Positions 16,100 to 23,599 of a stretch of 47,892 bases of DNA are shown here, piece after piece (position 1 is the stretch's first letter; every line of letters starts with the position of its first letter). Source of the DNA: a bacterium (lineage in GTDB: Bacteria; Auribacterota; JABMQX01); assembly GCA_030691545.1 (NCBI GenBank), contig JAUYEE010000234.1, positions 1-47,892 on the forward strand, read 5' to 3'. Below the pieces are notes generated by a model. The model worked only from the letters and a program-made list of their open reading frames with translations, was not told where the DNA came from and made no database searches. Position numbers and translations under genes: made by a program.

Positions 16100-16560
16100 C
16101 AGGAGGCCTCCTTACCGTAGGCAAGGGTGGGCCTGCTACTGAAAGAGAGAACGCGCCTGAGGAGGGGTAGCAGGCCGGGTTCTACAAAGGGGAGGCCCTT
16201 CCTGTGGAAGGGGCCCGGCAGCCGGAGAAAAGGTAGAAGGCCGCCAGAAGAAAAGGGCGGCGATGCCGCCACTGCGGATGGTAGCCTTCTGCATTCGGGA
16301 GGGGCGCCGGGCAGAAGGAAATGGGAGAGGTATGAACAGAGCACGGTCGGAAGAAAGGCCCTTTCGGAGCCAAGGGCGAAGGCGAAATAAGAGTGAATAT
16401 GGACCTCGTCCGGGGACGAGGATCGAGCCGAAAGAGGCGTCTCGGTGAGGGGAAATCGGCAGCCAGAAGAGAGAATCAGCCATTGGGGCTGCCGGGAGTA
16501 GAAATGGCGATGTTTCCCATTGGGGGAAAAGGAGTTAGGTTGTGTGTTGAGTTTTTATTT
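16100..16560 (+). ncRNA. Candidate structured RNA, unknown class
   Basis: Within this purine-rich stretch I see nested complementary segments: GGCCTGCTAC (16130-16139) with GTAGCAGGCC (16167-16176), 10 bp; AGAAGGC (16235-16241) with GCCTTCT (16284-16290), enclosing GCCGCC/GGCGGC; and CCTCGTCC/GGACGAGG (16404-16421). There is no open frame of interest. It does not show the conserved cores of RNase P, SRP, tmRNA or group II introns that I can recall. Boundaries and strand are guesses. Confidence 0.3.
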
Positions 16561-16598
16561 TTTGTTAGTTGGTGATGTAAAAGAGGTAAAATAAAAAC
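16551..16598. terminator. A/T-rich inverted repeat, possible bidirectional terminator
   Basis: GTTTTTATTTT (16551-16561) and AAAATAAAAAC (16588-16598) are perfect 11-bp inverted arms around a 26-base loop. The element lies between the structured + strand tract and the 3' end of the convergent minus-strand gene. The stem is weak because it is nearly all A/T, so a terminator function is only a suggestion. Confidence 0.35.
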
Positions 16599-16633
16599 AA
16601 AAATGAAATGCACGGGAGGTATTCTGCCAGGCT

Positions 16634-17191
16634 TCAACCGTACAGGTCCTTCTGCCTCGGCCAGAGATCGAAGTCAGGGACTTCAGAGTTTGCGTAGGCG
16701 AAGGCCCTCTCTTCGGGCCACAGATCATAGCCCGGGACTTCAAAACTGGCCCAGTCGAAATACGGGTCCTCCACCTTTCCCCTCTCCGGCCAGCTGCAAA
16801 ATGCCTCTTCCCTTCTCGGGTTTCCGTAACCGGCTCTCTTCATGGGGTACGGCCACGGGTGCTCGTTCGGCGGTTTTCCCGCTGCCGGCGAGCCCGTGTC
16901 CTGGGCAGCTCGGCGTATAGGCAGTTTCACGTAAAATTCGCCCCTGGCAATCTCGTTGAACAACGCTTCGGGGTCGGGCATATCCTGTGAGCGATCGAGA
17001 TTCCAATAGTCTGACTTATACAAGTATTCCCGAAAGATAGCCGGATAGTCTGAATCAACCCAGTCTTCCCCTTCCATATCGTCCCCGTTTTTGGCAAGTC
17101 CATCGAAGTCCACGGGATAATCGCTTTGGTCCATACGTACTATTTGTCTTCTCTTCCTTTTAAGCTTTTCGGTCGGCTTTCGCCGCTTCAT
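16634..17191 (-). CDS. Acidic, aromatic-rich hypothetical protein
   Basis: From ATG 17191 the protein has 185 residues: a basic leader (MKRRKPTEKLKRKRRQ), then a strongly acidic body rich in Asp, Glu, Tyr, Trp and Pro. Two near-identical C-terminal units, EVPGYDLWPEERAFAYANS and EVPDFDLWPRQKD, show an internal repeat. A later start at 17134 (MDQSDYPVDFDG) is possible and would remove the overlap with the hydrophobic frame on the other strand. An AGGA lies about 10 bases ahead of 17191. It is the only minus-strand gene between 2 and 31.9 kb. No family is recognised; the repeats suggest a peptide that docks to a partner. Confidence 0.5.
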   Translation of the reverse strand: MKRRKPTEKLKRKRRQIVRMDQSDYPVDFDGLAKNGDDMEGEDWVDSDYPAIFREYLYKSDYWNLDRSQDMPDPEALFNEIARGEFYVKLPIRRAAQDTGSPAAGKPPNEHPWPYPMKRAGYGNPRREEAFCSWPERGKVEDPYFDWASFEVPGYDLWPEERAFAYANSEVPDFDLWPRQKDLYG

Positions 17192-17215
17192 GATTTTTTC
17201 ATCCTGTTTCTCTTT

Positions 17216-17563
17216 GTGGGCTTCTATCTCCTGAACCTGACATACGTCGTGCAAGCGGGGGACTTCCTCGCGTCCACGAAGCAGGAGAATGCCCTTTCCC
17301 GATGCCGGGGGCACGCCTACGTGGCGAGGTCTTTATTTCCCACGAGAACCCTTCCCGTGCGTGCTCATCACGCGGGTGTCATCGCCATCGTTTTGGGCGG
17401 CGCCCTCTTCATCGGCGAATTCGTGTGGTGGTCCTCGTTCCGATCTTCATTTCCGTATGGCACGTACCTCTTCGCATTCACACTGGCTCGCGACATCCTA
17501 TTGGTCCTGACAACCATTCTGTTGTTGGTCTGGTATTGCGATAGAAACCCGCTGAGAGAATAG
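17216..17563 (+). CDS. Possible three-helix membrane protein (start uncertain)
   Basis: An open frame from 17126 to 17563 encodes hydrophobic segments LFVGFYLLNLTYVV, GVIAIVLGGALFIGEFVWW and a third around DILLVLTTILLLVWYC, ending NPLRE. Such spaced hydrophobic helices are hard to obtain by chance, but no start codon has a ribosome site; GTG 17216, GTG 17249 and TTG 17126 are candidates. I give GTG 17216 to avoid overlap with the divergent gene. It could be a small integral membrane protein of the element or a remnant. Confidence 0.35.
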   Translation: MGFYLLNLTYVVQAGDFLASTKQENALSRCRGHAYVARSLFPTRTLPVRAHHAGVIAIVLGGALFIGEFVWWSSFRSSFPYGTYLFAFTLARDILLVLTTILLLVWYCDRNPLRE

Positions 17564-17762
17564 GGACAGCGGCGTCTGCAAGCCGTGTCTTCGCCCGATC
17601 GTCCAACCCGGGAGCCGAGTTGACGCATGGCTCTCGTCCCCTCCTTCTTTCCGGTTTTTCTCCTTTTTCTCCACACATTTCGAGTCGTCGCTGCTCATAG
17701 GGGATGAAGGCGACAGCAACTTGAAGGACTCGAAACCATCGCAAAGGAGAAAGGAGAACATC

Positions 17763-18545
17763 ATGATTCTGGAGACGAGCAGACAAAAACAAATGGAATT
17801 CGCGGCTTACGGGCCGTGGCGCCCGACTCCCTTTTTGCTGTTTCCCATCGAGGTCTTCGTGGATGCGACCCATGTCGACCACAACCTCCGAAGGCTGGGG
17901 CATGCTCGGATAGATCGGTATGCCCTGGTTGAAAGCGTCGTCCGCTGGTTTGCCAAAGAACTCCAGCTGCCATTCTGGGGGAACCCCTTTTGGCGGAAGG
18001 CTCGGTCCTCGGGAACCGTCCCGAAGAAGCCGGTCGCTTACTGCCGCTCTGTCTGGTGCGTTACGTCATCGCCCCAAAACGTTCACCGGGATGACCGGTC
18101 GCGTGCCCGGAAGCTTTGTGACAAGACGGTCGCCCGCTGGGGTCTGAACGGCTTTGATCTGGAGGTTTTCCCAAGCGACTATTGTGGTTCCCGTCTCTCG
18201 AAGGCTGATTGTCGCCTCAGCGGAGATGAAGAGGAACGAGACTGGCGCCGGGAGGAGAAGTTCGTCGACGTTGCCCTGGCCACCCGGCTGCTGACGAGGG
18301 GGAGATCGCCCGACCACCCGGCGGGGATCTTCATGATCTGCGGCGACGGAGACCTGGCCCCCGCCCTGATGCAGGTCCACCAGGACAACCCGAAGATTCA
18401 AATTGGAGTAGCGGGGTTCAACGGACAGTTCTCGGATGTCTACAAAGGGAGAGGTGTTCTTCGCTACGAATGGAAACTGAAGCGCCTCGACCTGACCAGC
18501 ATGCTCGGCAACCTGCCGGGCAGTGAGTACAGGTTTGCCGCCTGA
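17763..18545 (+). CDS. NYN-domain (LabA/DUF88-like PIN-fold) nuclease
   Basis: The 260-residue protein starts at ATG 17763, 8 bases after AAAGGAG. Motif 1 is VFVDATHVDHN (Asp at 34), motif 2 is EEKFVDVALATRLL with its Asp, and motif 3 is ICGDGDLAPAL, matching the three acidic positions of NYN domains (FIDGxN, KGVDxxL, SGDxDF). NYN proteins are metal-dependent ribonucleases of the PIN/FLAP superfamily. An extra region between motifs 1 and 2 (about 45-150) contains several Cys (YCRSVWC, KLC, YCGS, DCRLS) and may bind a metal. It begins the + strand series that continues to the radical SAM gene. A role in RNA or DNA cleavage in this system is a reasonable inference. Confidence 0.8.
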   Translation: MILETSRQKQMEFAAYGPWRPTPFLLFPIEVFVDATHVDHNLRRLGHARIDRYALVESVVRWFAKELQLPFWGNPFWRKARSSGTVPKKPVAYCRSVWCVTSSPQNVHRDDRSRARKLCDKTVARWGLNGFDLEVFPSDYCGSRLSKADCRLSGDEEERDWRREEKFVDVALATRLLTRGRSPDHPAGIFMICGDGDLAPALMQVHQDNPKIQIGVAGFNGQFSDVYKGRGVLRYEWKLKRLDLTSMLGNLPGSEYRFAA

Positions 18546-18667
18546 GGTTCCCGTGAGGCGAGGGCAAAGCCACGGATTACCCGCACCCTGCCTTCTGTGA
18601 TCACTTCCCATTTCTGATCTTTCCCCGCACATCTGCTCCCTCTCCTTCCTCAATACGAACGTGGGCG

Positions 18668-20260
18668 ATGACAGCCAAACCAACACGCCTGCAGAGTCAA
18701 CGCAGAGACCCTTTTCAGAGGATGTTCCCGAATATGAAGACTCCGACTTTCCGAAACATAGCTCTCGACACGTACCTCTCCGAGTTTCCGGAGGCCACGC
18801 GAAGGGCCTTGCTGAAGGAGCTCCGTGCGACATGGGGAACTCAGGGCAACATGCCATCGCACGTGCTTGTCCTGAGCAAACATCCTTCGCCGCTGACCGG
18901 GAAAATTGATGAACTGATCTCTTTGTTGAAGAACATGCAAGCGAACGCGGCATCCCTCTATGAGAACGAAACCGCGACGACCCTCGTTCAGTTCGAGTTC
19001 CGTGAGAGGGCCGTCCTGGCCAATGGATCACGGCTTTCCTTCCGGGACAGGGGATGCCGAGCTCTCTTCCGGCTTGCCTTTCTGCGCAGGGGCTTCCGCA
19101 TCGCCGATCTCTTCCGTGTCGTGGAGCTCTGGCGGGTTTCGAAAGACGAGAAGGTCCTCGGGAAGGTCCGTCCCATGGTCAGCCACGTCAACAGCGTCCT
19201 CAGGGACTGTGCCTTGCCCCTCCGAATCGTCCGGGACCTCGGCGAAACACACCGGTGGCTTCTCGAGGCGACGGAGGGTCTCGAGATGAGGTCGAACCTC
19301 GACCCCTCATACGAGGCGCAGGAAGCTGAAGATGACGGGAATGCTGATGTCTCGGGGCTGATCGAGGCGACGGACGGAGACGCAACGTTGGCCGAGTCCT
19401 ATGTTCTTCTCACCGCTTCCCGTTGTTCGAAGTCCGCGGGTGCTCCCGAGCGTCTCGCTCTCCTGCATCTTCGGCACCGGCTTTCCAGTGAGCTCGAAAT
19501 CCGTCGCCTTGCGAGGAAGGAACTCGCCGCACGTTCCTCGAGGCGCCCCGCTTTCTGGACCGGAGCCTCGGAGGCAATACGCATCCATGACAAGGCCATC
19601 GAGCATCTTTGCGAAGCGATGGCGAGGATCGATGACGCCTTGCAGGGCAAGGCTGCCACTTCGGAGGAAGCGAAGTTCAAGGCCGCATTGGCCGATATCA
19701 AGCGAGTGGGCAATCTCCAGCAGAAGGGGCTTAGGGAGAAGGCGCTCGAGTTGGTGAAGTCCAGCTCTTTCCTCAAAGAAGTTGTCCAATCATTCACATC
19801 CGATTGTCGAGACCGCATGGAGAGGGAAATCGAGAAGATTCGGAGGGAAAACCCGGAATGGAACAAGACCGGCCTGGATGTGACGGGCTTGTGGTCGCAG
19901 GCGGAGATCTGGATCTCCGAGATTCTCCAACAGGGCTTTGACACGTCCCGCTGCACGAATAGCGGACGGCTGCGCGGCGCGTTGAAACGCAGACTGCGAG
20001 ACCGGTTCCGCAGGGAGAACGAGTCTCACGGTCTCTCCAAATACGACAACCGTCTCGCGGATGAGTTCAAGGCGGTATATGACGAGACTCCGGGCGCCCT
20101 TGACGTGGAGGTCATGAGGCAGAAGGGATGGTCTCGTGACACCTACTTGCGGGCGGAGGAGGCGTACCAGACCAAGTACGGCACGAGGGACTCCTCCCTG
20201 GTCGATGAGTTGCTTTTCCCGAACTCGGAGCAACATTTTCGGGAACTCGACATCGCGTGA
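18668..20260 (+). CDS. Large protein of unknown function with possible OmpR-like winged helix
   Basis: The 530-residue protein is mostly helical. Residues about 115-195 (LANGSRLSFRDRGCRALFR to VNSVLRDCALPLRIVR) follow the strand-helix-helix-helix-hairpin order of OmpR-type winged helices. Residues about 310-400 are long charged helices. The C-terminal part (about 420-500) has Arg-rich segments such as GRLRGALKRRLRDRFRREN. No enzymatic motif is seen. ATG 18668 has no ribosome site; ATG 18734 (MKTPTFRN), 11 bases after AGAGG, may be the true start. Between NYN nuclease and vWA genes, it may be a DNA-binding or scaffold part of the system; I do not recognise the family. Confidence 0.65.
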   Translation: MTAKPTRLQSQRRDPFQRMFPNMKTPTFRNIALDTYLSEFPEATRRALLKELRATWGTQGNMPSHVLVLSKHPSPLTGKIDELISLLKNMQANAASLYENETATTLVQFEFRERAVLANGSRLSFRDRGCRALFRLAFLRRGFRIADLFRVVELWRVSKDEKVLGKVRPMVSHVNSVLRDCALPLRIVRDLGETHRWLLEATEGLEMRSNLDPSYEAQEAEDDGNADVSGLIEATDGDATLAESYVLLTASRCSKSAGAPERLALLHLRHRLSSELEIRRLARKELAARSSRRPAFWTGASEAIRIHDKAIEHLCEAMARIDDALQGKAATSEEAKFKAALADIKRVGNLQQKGLREKALELVKSSSFLKEVVQSFTSDCRDRMEREIEKIRRENPEWNKTGLDVTGLWSQAEIWISEILQQGFDTSRCTNSGRLRGALKRRLRDRFRRENESHGLSKYDNRLADEFKAVYDETPGALDVEVMRQKGWSRDTYLRAEEAYQTKYGTRDSSLVDELLFPNSEQHFRELDIA

Positions 20261-20463
20261 CCGTCGTACGTCGCTCGACACCTCGAGATGCCATCCCGTT
20301 CCCTCTTGTTGGCCGCCCGGCGCCAACTTTTCAGCAACTTGGTAGGGTTCCCCTTTTTGCCAGGACACACTGCCTGGCGGAAGGCGAGAAGACAGACAAC
20401 GGTGAGGCTTTCTCGCCAGAGGATCGCGAAACAAATGGAATCACAGAAGATGGAGGAACGCGC

Positions 20464-21204
20464 ATGAACACACAGTGTCCCAGCTGCCAAGCAGAAGTCA
20501 ATGTTAGTGACAAGGGGGCCTGCCCGAAGTGCGGTTGGCGTTTCGTTACAGACGCTCCCTCTTCGCCGGCCATCCGTATCCAACCCGCAGCACGCCCAAA
20601 GGCCCTCCCCAAGGTCGGCCTTGCGGCAGCTATCGATCGAACAGGCTCGACATACGCGTTCGCCGATGGCGTTCGAGCGATGTTCCCCTTGATCCTCAAG
20701 CCGATCGAAGCGAGAGCTCAGGAGCTTCGCGTCTGGGTGCAAACGCATGGGGATCGTGAGGAAGGCATGGACGAAGTTCTGTTGACCGACGGGGAGCCCG
20801 CGGACAAGGCCATCGCGGACATCGAGAGGATCGTCTATGACGGAGGCGGGGATCCGGCGGAACATCACCTCGATGCGATCGAGGTCCTCATGAACCGGGT
20901 TCCGTGGTCCGCGAATCCGCTCGAGTCGCGCGGGGCGATCCTGGCCGTCCTGACGGCGGACTCGAAGCCGGCTCAATCCGGACACTCCCCTTCGCAGATC
21001 GGGGCCGAGATCAAGAGGAGGGAGCTGCTCCTCTACGTCGTTGGGGAACGGACTCCGTCTCTGGATGAGCTCGTCAAGGCTGCCGAAGGGCTTTTCTTCC
21101 AGATTTCCAACAATCCCTCAAAGGAAGAGATGGAACTCATCGCCGGACAACTGGCGGCTTCCATTTCGTTGAGTGTGGGCGGTGTTGCCACACGCGCCCT
21201 GTAA
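20464..21204 (+). CDS. Zinc-ribbon plus vWA-like protein (TerY-P-type component)
   Basis: The 246-residue protein starts at ATG 20464, 10 bases after GGAGG. It opens with a zinc ribbon (CPSCQ to CPKCG) and continues with a vWA-like domain: strand LAAAIDRTGSTYAF carries a MIDAS-like D-x-T-x-S, followed by alternating helices and strands, with LLLYVVGERTPSLDEL late in the fold. The later MIDAS Thr and Asp are not obvious, so metal binding may be altered. It is followed 52 bases later by a canonical vWA gene. In TerY-P systems such vWA proteins act with a kinase and a PP2C phosphatase as phospho-switched adaptors. Confidence 0.7.
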   Translation: MNTQCPSCQAEVNVSDKGACPKCGWRFVTDAPSSPAIRIQPAARPKALPKVGLAAAIDRTGSTYAFADGVRAMFPLILKPIEARAQELRVWVQTHGDREEGMDEVLLTDGEPADKAIADIERIVYDGGGDPAEHHLDAIEVLMNRVPWSANPLESRGAILAVLTADSKPAQSGHSPSQIGAEIKRRELLLYVVGERTPSLDELVKAAEGLFFQISNNPSKEEMELIAGQLAASISLSVGGVATRAL

Positions 21205-21256
21205 CCCCGAATGGACTTTCAGAGAACATCGAGTTTGACCGAAAAAGGAGAAGATC

Positions 21257-21955
21257 ATGAGCGAGAAGACAGCAAGAACGTTCGAACAACAGCGTTGCCA
21301 GGCTTCGGTCCTCCGGTCCGTGTGCCGTCCCGCCTGGGTGAACTCGCGGGTACGCCAGGCAGCGGTGATCGTCGGCGACGCGAGCGGGAGCATGACAGGG
21401 GGGAAGGCGAAGGCTGCCTCCCAGGCCATCTCCGCCTTCGCGGAGGAGCTGGCCCAGCCGTGCAACAAGGGGGCCTTTGACCTCTCCCTCGTCGTTTTCG
21501 ACACTTCGGCTGACGTGAGAATTCCCCTTCAGTCGGCAACGGAGGCCCGCACCCGCCTGGCATCGCTGGACCTCATGAAGGGCCGTGGCGGTTCGACGGA
21601 TATCACCTGCGCACTCCTGAAGGCCGAGAAGGTCATCGACGAGGCGCTGCAGCGGTCCATCGACCAGCTGCGCCCGGTCGCGGTGCTCTTCTCTGATGGC
21701 GAACATAACACGGGGCCCGAGCCTTACGGGGTGGCGAATCGCCTCAAAGAGAAGGCGGACCTCGTCTGTGTGGCGTATGGCTCGTCGCACCTGAGCGTGC
21801 TCCAGAGGTTGGCAAGTACTCCCCAGCACTATTACCGCTGCAAGGATGGACGAGCCCTTCGCATGTTCCTGGCGGCTGTGGGGGCCACCCTAACCGTCGC
21901 CTTGTCGCAGAGGAGCAATGCCACCCAGGCTCTCAGCAATGTCAAGAGCCAGTAG
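21257..21955 (+). CDS. vWA-domain protein, TerY-like
   Basis: The 232-residue protein has a complete MIDAS: DASGSM near residue 41, the Thr in GGSTDIT near 117, and FSDGEHN near 148. There is no signal peptide, so it is cytoplasmic. This is the standard form of TerY-like vWA proteins, in which metal-dependent binding of partners is thought to be controlled by phosphorylation. AAAGGAG precedes the ATG by a normal distance. It lies between the zinc-ribbon vWA gene and the PP2C phosphatase gene and is spaced like a member of one operon. Confidence 0.85.
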   Translation: MSEKTARTFEQQRCQASVLRSVCRPAWVNSRVRQAAVIVGDASGSMTGGKAKAASQAISAFAEELAQPCNKGAFDLSLVVFDTSADVRIPLQSATEARTRLASLDLMKGRGGSTDITCALLKAEKVIDEALQRSIDQLRPVAVLFSDGEHNTGPEPYGVANRLKEKADLVCVAYGSSHLSVLQRLASTPQHYYRCKDGRALRMFLAAVGATLTVALSQRSNATQALSNVKSQ

Positions 21956-22048
21956 AACGAAGAAATAGTGTCTCAGGACAGAGTGGCCGGAAAAAGAGCG
22001 TTGCCGATCAAACAGAACATCAACATTCCATTTCTGGAGGTGTGATCC

Positions 22049-23599
22049 ATGTCGCGAATCTCCCATGTCTCCGAAACCCTTGAATACCTTCGAACGATCG
22101 GTGTGGATTCCGGAGAGACGCCGCAATCCCGCTCGAGTCCCTCGCCACAGCAGAAGCAGCCGGAGGGACCAGGGGTGAGTGTGCTCGCATTCGTGGCTGT
22201 GCTCCTGGGGATTCTTCTCGTCTGCATCCTCGCTGCTGCGCAACCAACCGACGAAGTCAGTCCTGTGGAAGGGGTCTCGCCCTGCAATGCGGATGCCGTC
22301 CGCGCAGGTCCGTTGAAGGAAGAGGATTTTCTGTCGTCGCCCCTTCCCCTCTGGGCTTTTTCCCCCGACGAGAGGAACAGGAGCATCGCCTCTGACATCC
22401 GTCGGGAGGAACCCTTCAATGTTTGGCTGGAGTACGCGGACCTGGAAAGCCGTGTGGCCCACCTGGAGAAAGTCAACTGGTTCGCTCTCCCTCTGTTGGC
22501 CGCGGTCAGCGTGTACGTCCTCGCATCCGCTCTGCCAGGTCTCTGCCTCCTGCTGCGAGGGATCGTCCGACGTTCTCTGTCAATGGCGACATTCCTCGGC
22601 CAACGGTTTCACAACGACATTCTCCTTCTGATGCAGCGGAGACTGCAGAAATCCGGAGTTTCCTCTTGCTCAGTCCGTGGCGCCCTCGGAGAGAAAATCG
22701 AAGGTTGCGGCGACGCGGACTTCTCGGAGAGACCTGCGTTCCCTATCGGGTTGCCTCTGCCGAAGGAGATGGGCTTCCAGTCAATCACGGGGCCGGTTCG
22801 TTCGAAAAACGAGGATGCCTGCATCGCCTGGAGTCAAGGCCCGTACCGAATCGCCGTTGTCGCGGACGGACTCGGAGGACACCCCGAAGGAGGGACCGCG
22901 GCACACCTCGCCTCGCTCGAGGCCGCGAGGACGCTGAGCACGGCTGTGGGGACAGGGCACTTTGAAATCAACCCGCAAAGGTGCCTCGCCGCTGCCTTCC
23001 GATATGCGTCAAACACACTCTACGAGCGGGCCATGGTCCCCGGGTTTCGAGCGAAAGACGGGCTTCGAACCACCCTCATCACTGTGGTCTGCACTCCAAG
23101 CGGCTACCACTATGGGTACATCGGCGATGGAGGCCTGTGGGTTCGCCGCCGGAGTGGCGACCTCGAGAAGCTCCTGTCTCCGCACAAGGCCGATGCCCTG
23201 CACCCCAACATCTTGGCGGCGTCCTTGGGGCCAGCCGTGCACGGCTCTCCGGAGTTCGGCGAGGCGGAGAGAAGAGAGGGAGACCTCCTCTTCGTGGGCA
23301 CCGACGGCGTGTTCGATCGCATCGAGGACTCGTTTGCGGAGGACGTTGCCGGTCTCGCGGCTCAGATGTTCTCCGGCAACCTTCAGGAAGCGGTCGAGGA
23401 GACGCTCCGGCAGTTGGCCTCCGCCCAGGACAAGGCGGGCTATCTGTGCGAGGACAACATGACGTTGGTCCTGATCGCAGACGAACGGGACGTTCCTTCC
23501 GCACAAACCGGCTCTCCGGTGACTCAAGAGTCTGTAGAACCATCCAACCTTTCTCAGGAGGACACCAACGGTGCTTCCACGAAGCTTTCAAGCCAGTGA
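22049..23599 (+). CDS. Membrane-anchored PP2C-family Ser/Thr phosphatase
   Basis: The 516-residue protein has two N-terminal membrane helices, VLAFVAVLLGILLVCILAAA near 48-68 and FALPLLAAVSVYVLASALP near 148-167, with a polar loop between them. The PP2C catalytic domain fills about 240-490, with VRSKNEDA, VVADGLGGHPEGG (metal-binding Asp), GYIGDGGLWV, GTDGVFDRIED and EDNMTLVLIAD in the right order. It should remove phosphate from proteins phosphorylated by the adjacent kinase, at the inner face of the membrane. GGAGGTGTGAT precedes the ATG. Its last 29 bases overlap the kinase start, so the pair is translationally coupled, as is usual for PP2C-kinase pairs. Confidence 0.9.
   Translation: MSRISHVSETLEYLRTIGVDSGETPQSRSSPSPQQKQPEGPGVSVLAFVAVLLGILLVCILAAAQPTDEVSPVEGVSPCNADAVRAGPLKEEDFLSSPLPLWAFSPDERNRSIASDIRREEPFNVWLEYADLESRVAHLEKVNWFALPLLAAVSVYVLASALPGLCLLLRGIVRRSLSMATFLGQRFHNDILLLMQRRLQKSGVSSCSVRGALGEKIEGCGDADFSERPAFPIGLPLPKEMGFQSITGPVRSKNEDACIAWSQGPYRIAVVADGLGGHPEGGTAAHLASLEAARTLSTAVGTGHFEINPQRCLAAAFRYASNTLYERAMVPGFRAKDGLRTTLITVVCTPSGYHYGYIGDGGLWVRRRSGDLEKLLSPHKADALHPNILAASLGPAVHGSPEFGEAERREGDLLFVGTDGVFDRIEDSFAEDVAGLAAQMFSGNLQEAVEETLRQLASAQDKAGYLCEDNMTLVLIADERDVPSAQTGSPVTQESVEPSNLSQEDTNGASTKLSSQ

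Larger units (their letters stand above)
15824..16633. other. Long purine-rich non-coding tract ending in an A/T hairpin
   Basis: About 810 bases without a credible gene. The + strand is rich in G and A and contains many complementary segments, listed under the RNA candidate. It ends in the A/T-rich inverted repeat at 16551-16598 next to the convergent gene at 16634. Confidence 0.5.

Noticed and set aside
16100..16560. RNase P, SRP, tmRNA or group II intron RNA
   Set aside because: None of the conserved core sequences I remember for these RNAs is present.
18066..19031. Minus-strand frame of 321 codons
   Set aside because: It covers the end of the NYN gene and the start of the next, and has no sensible protein features.
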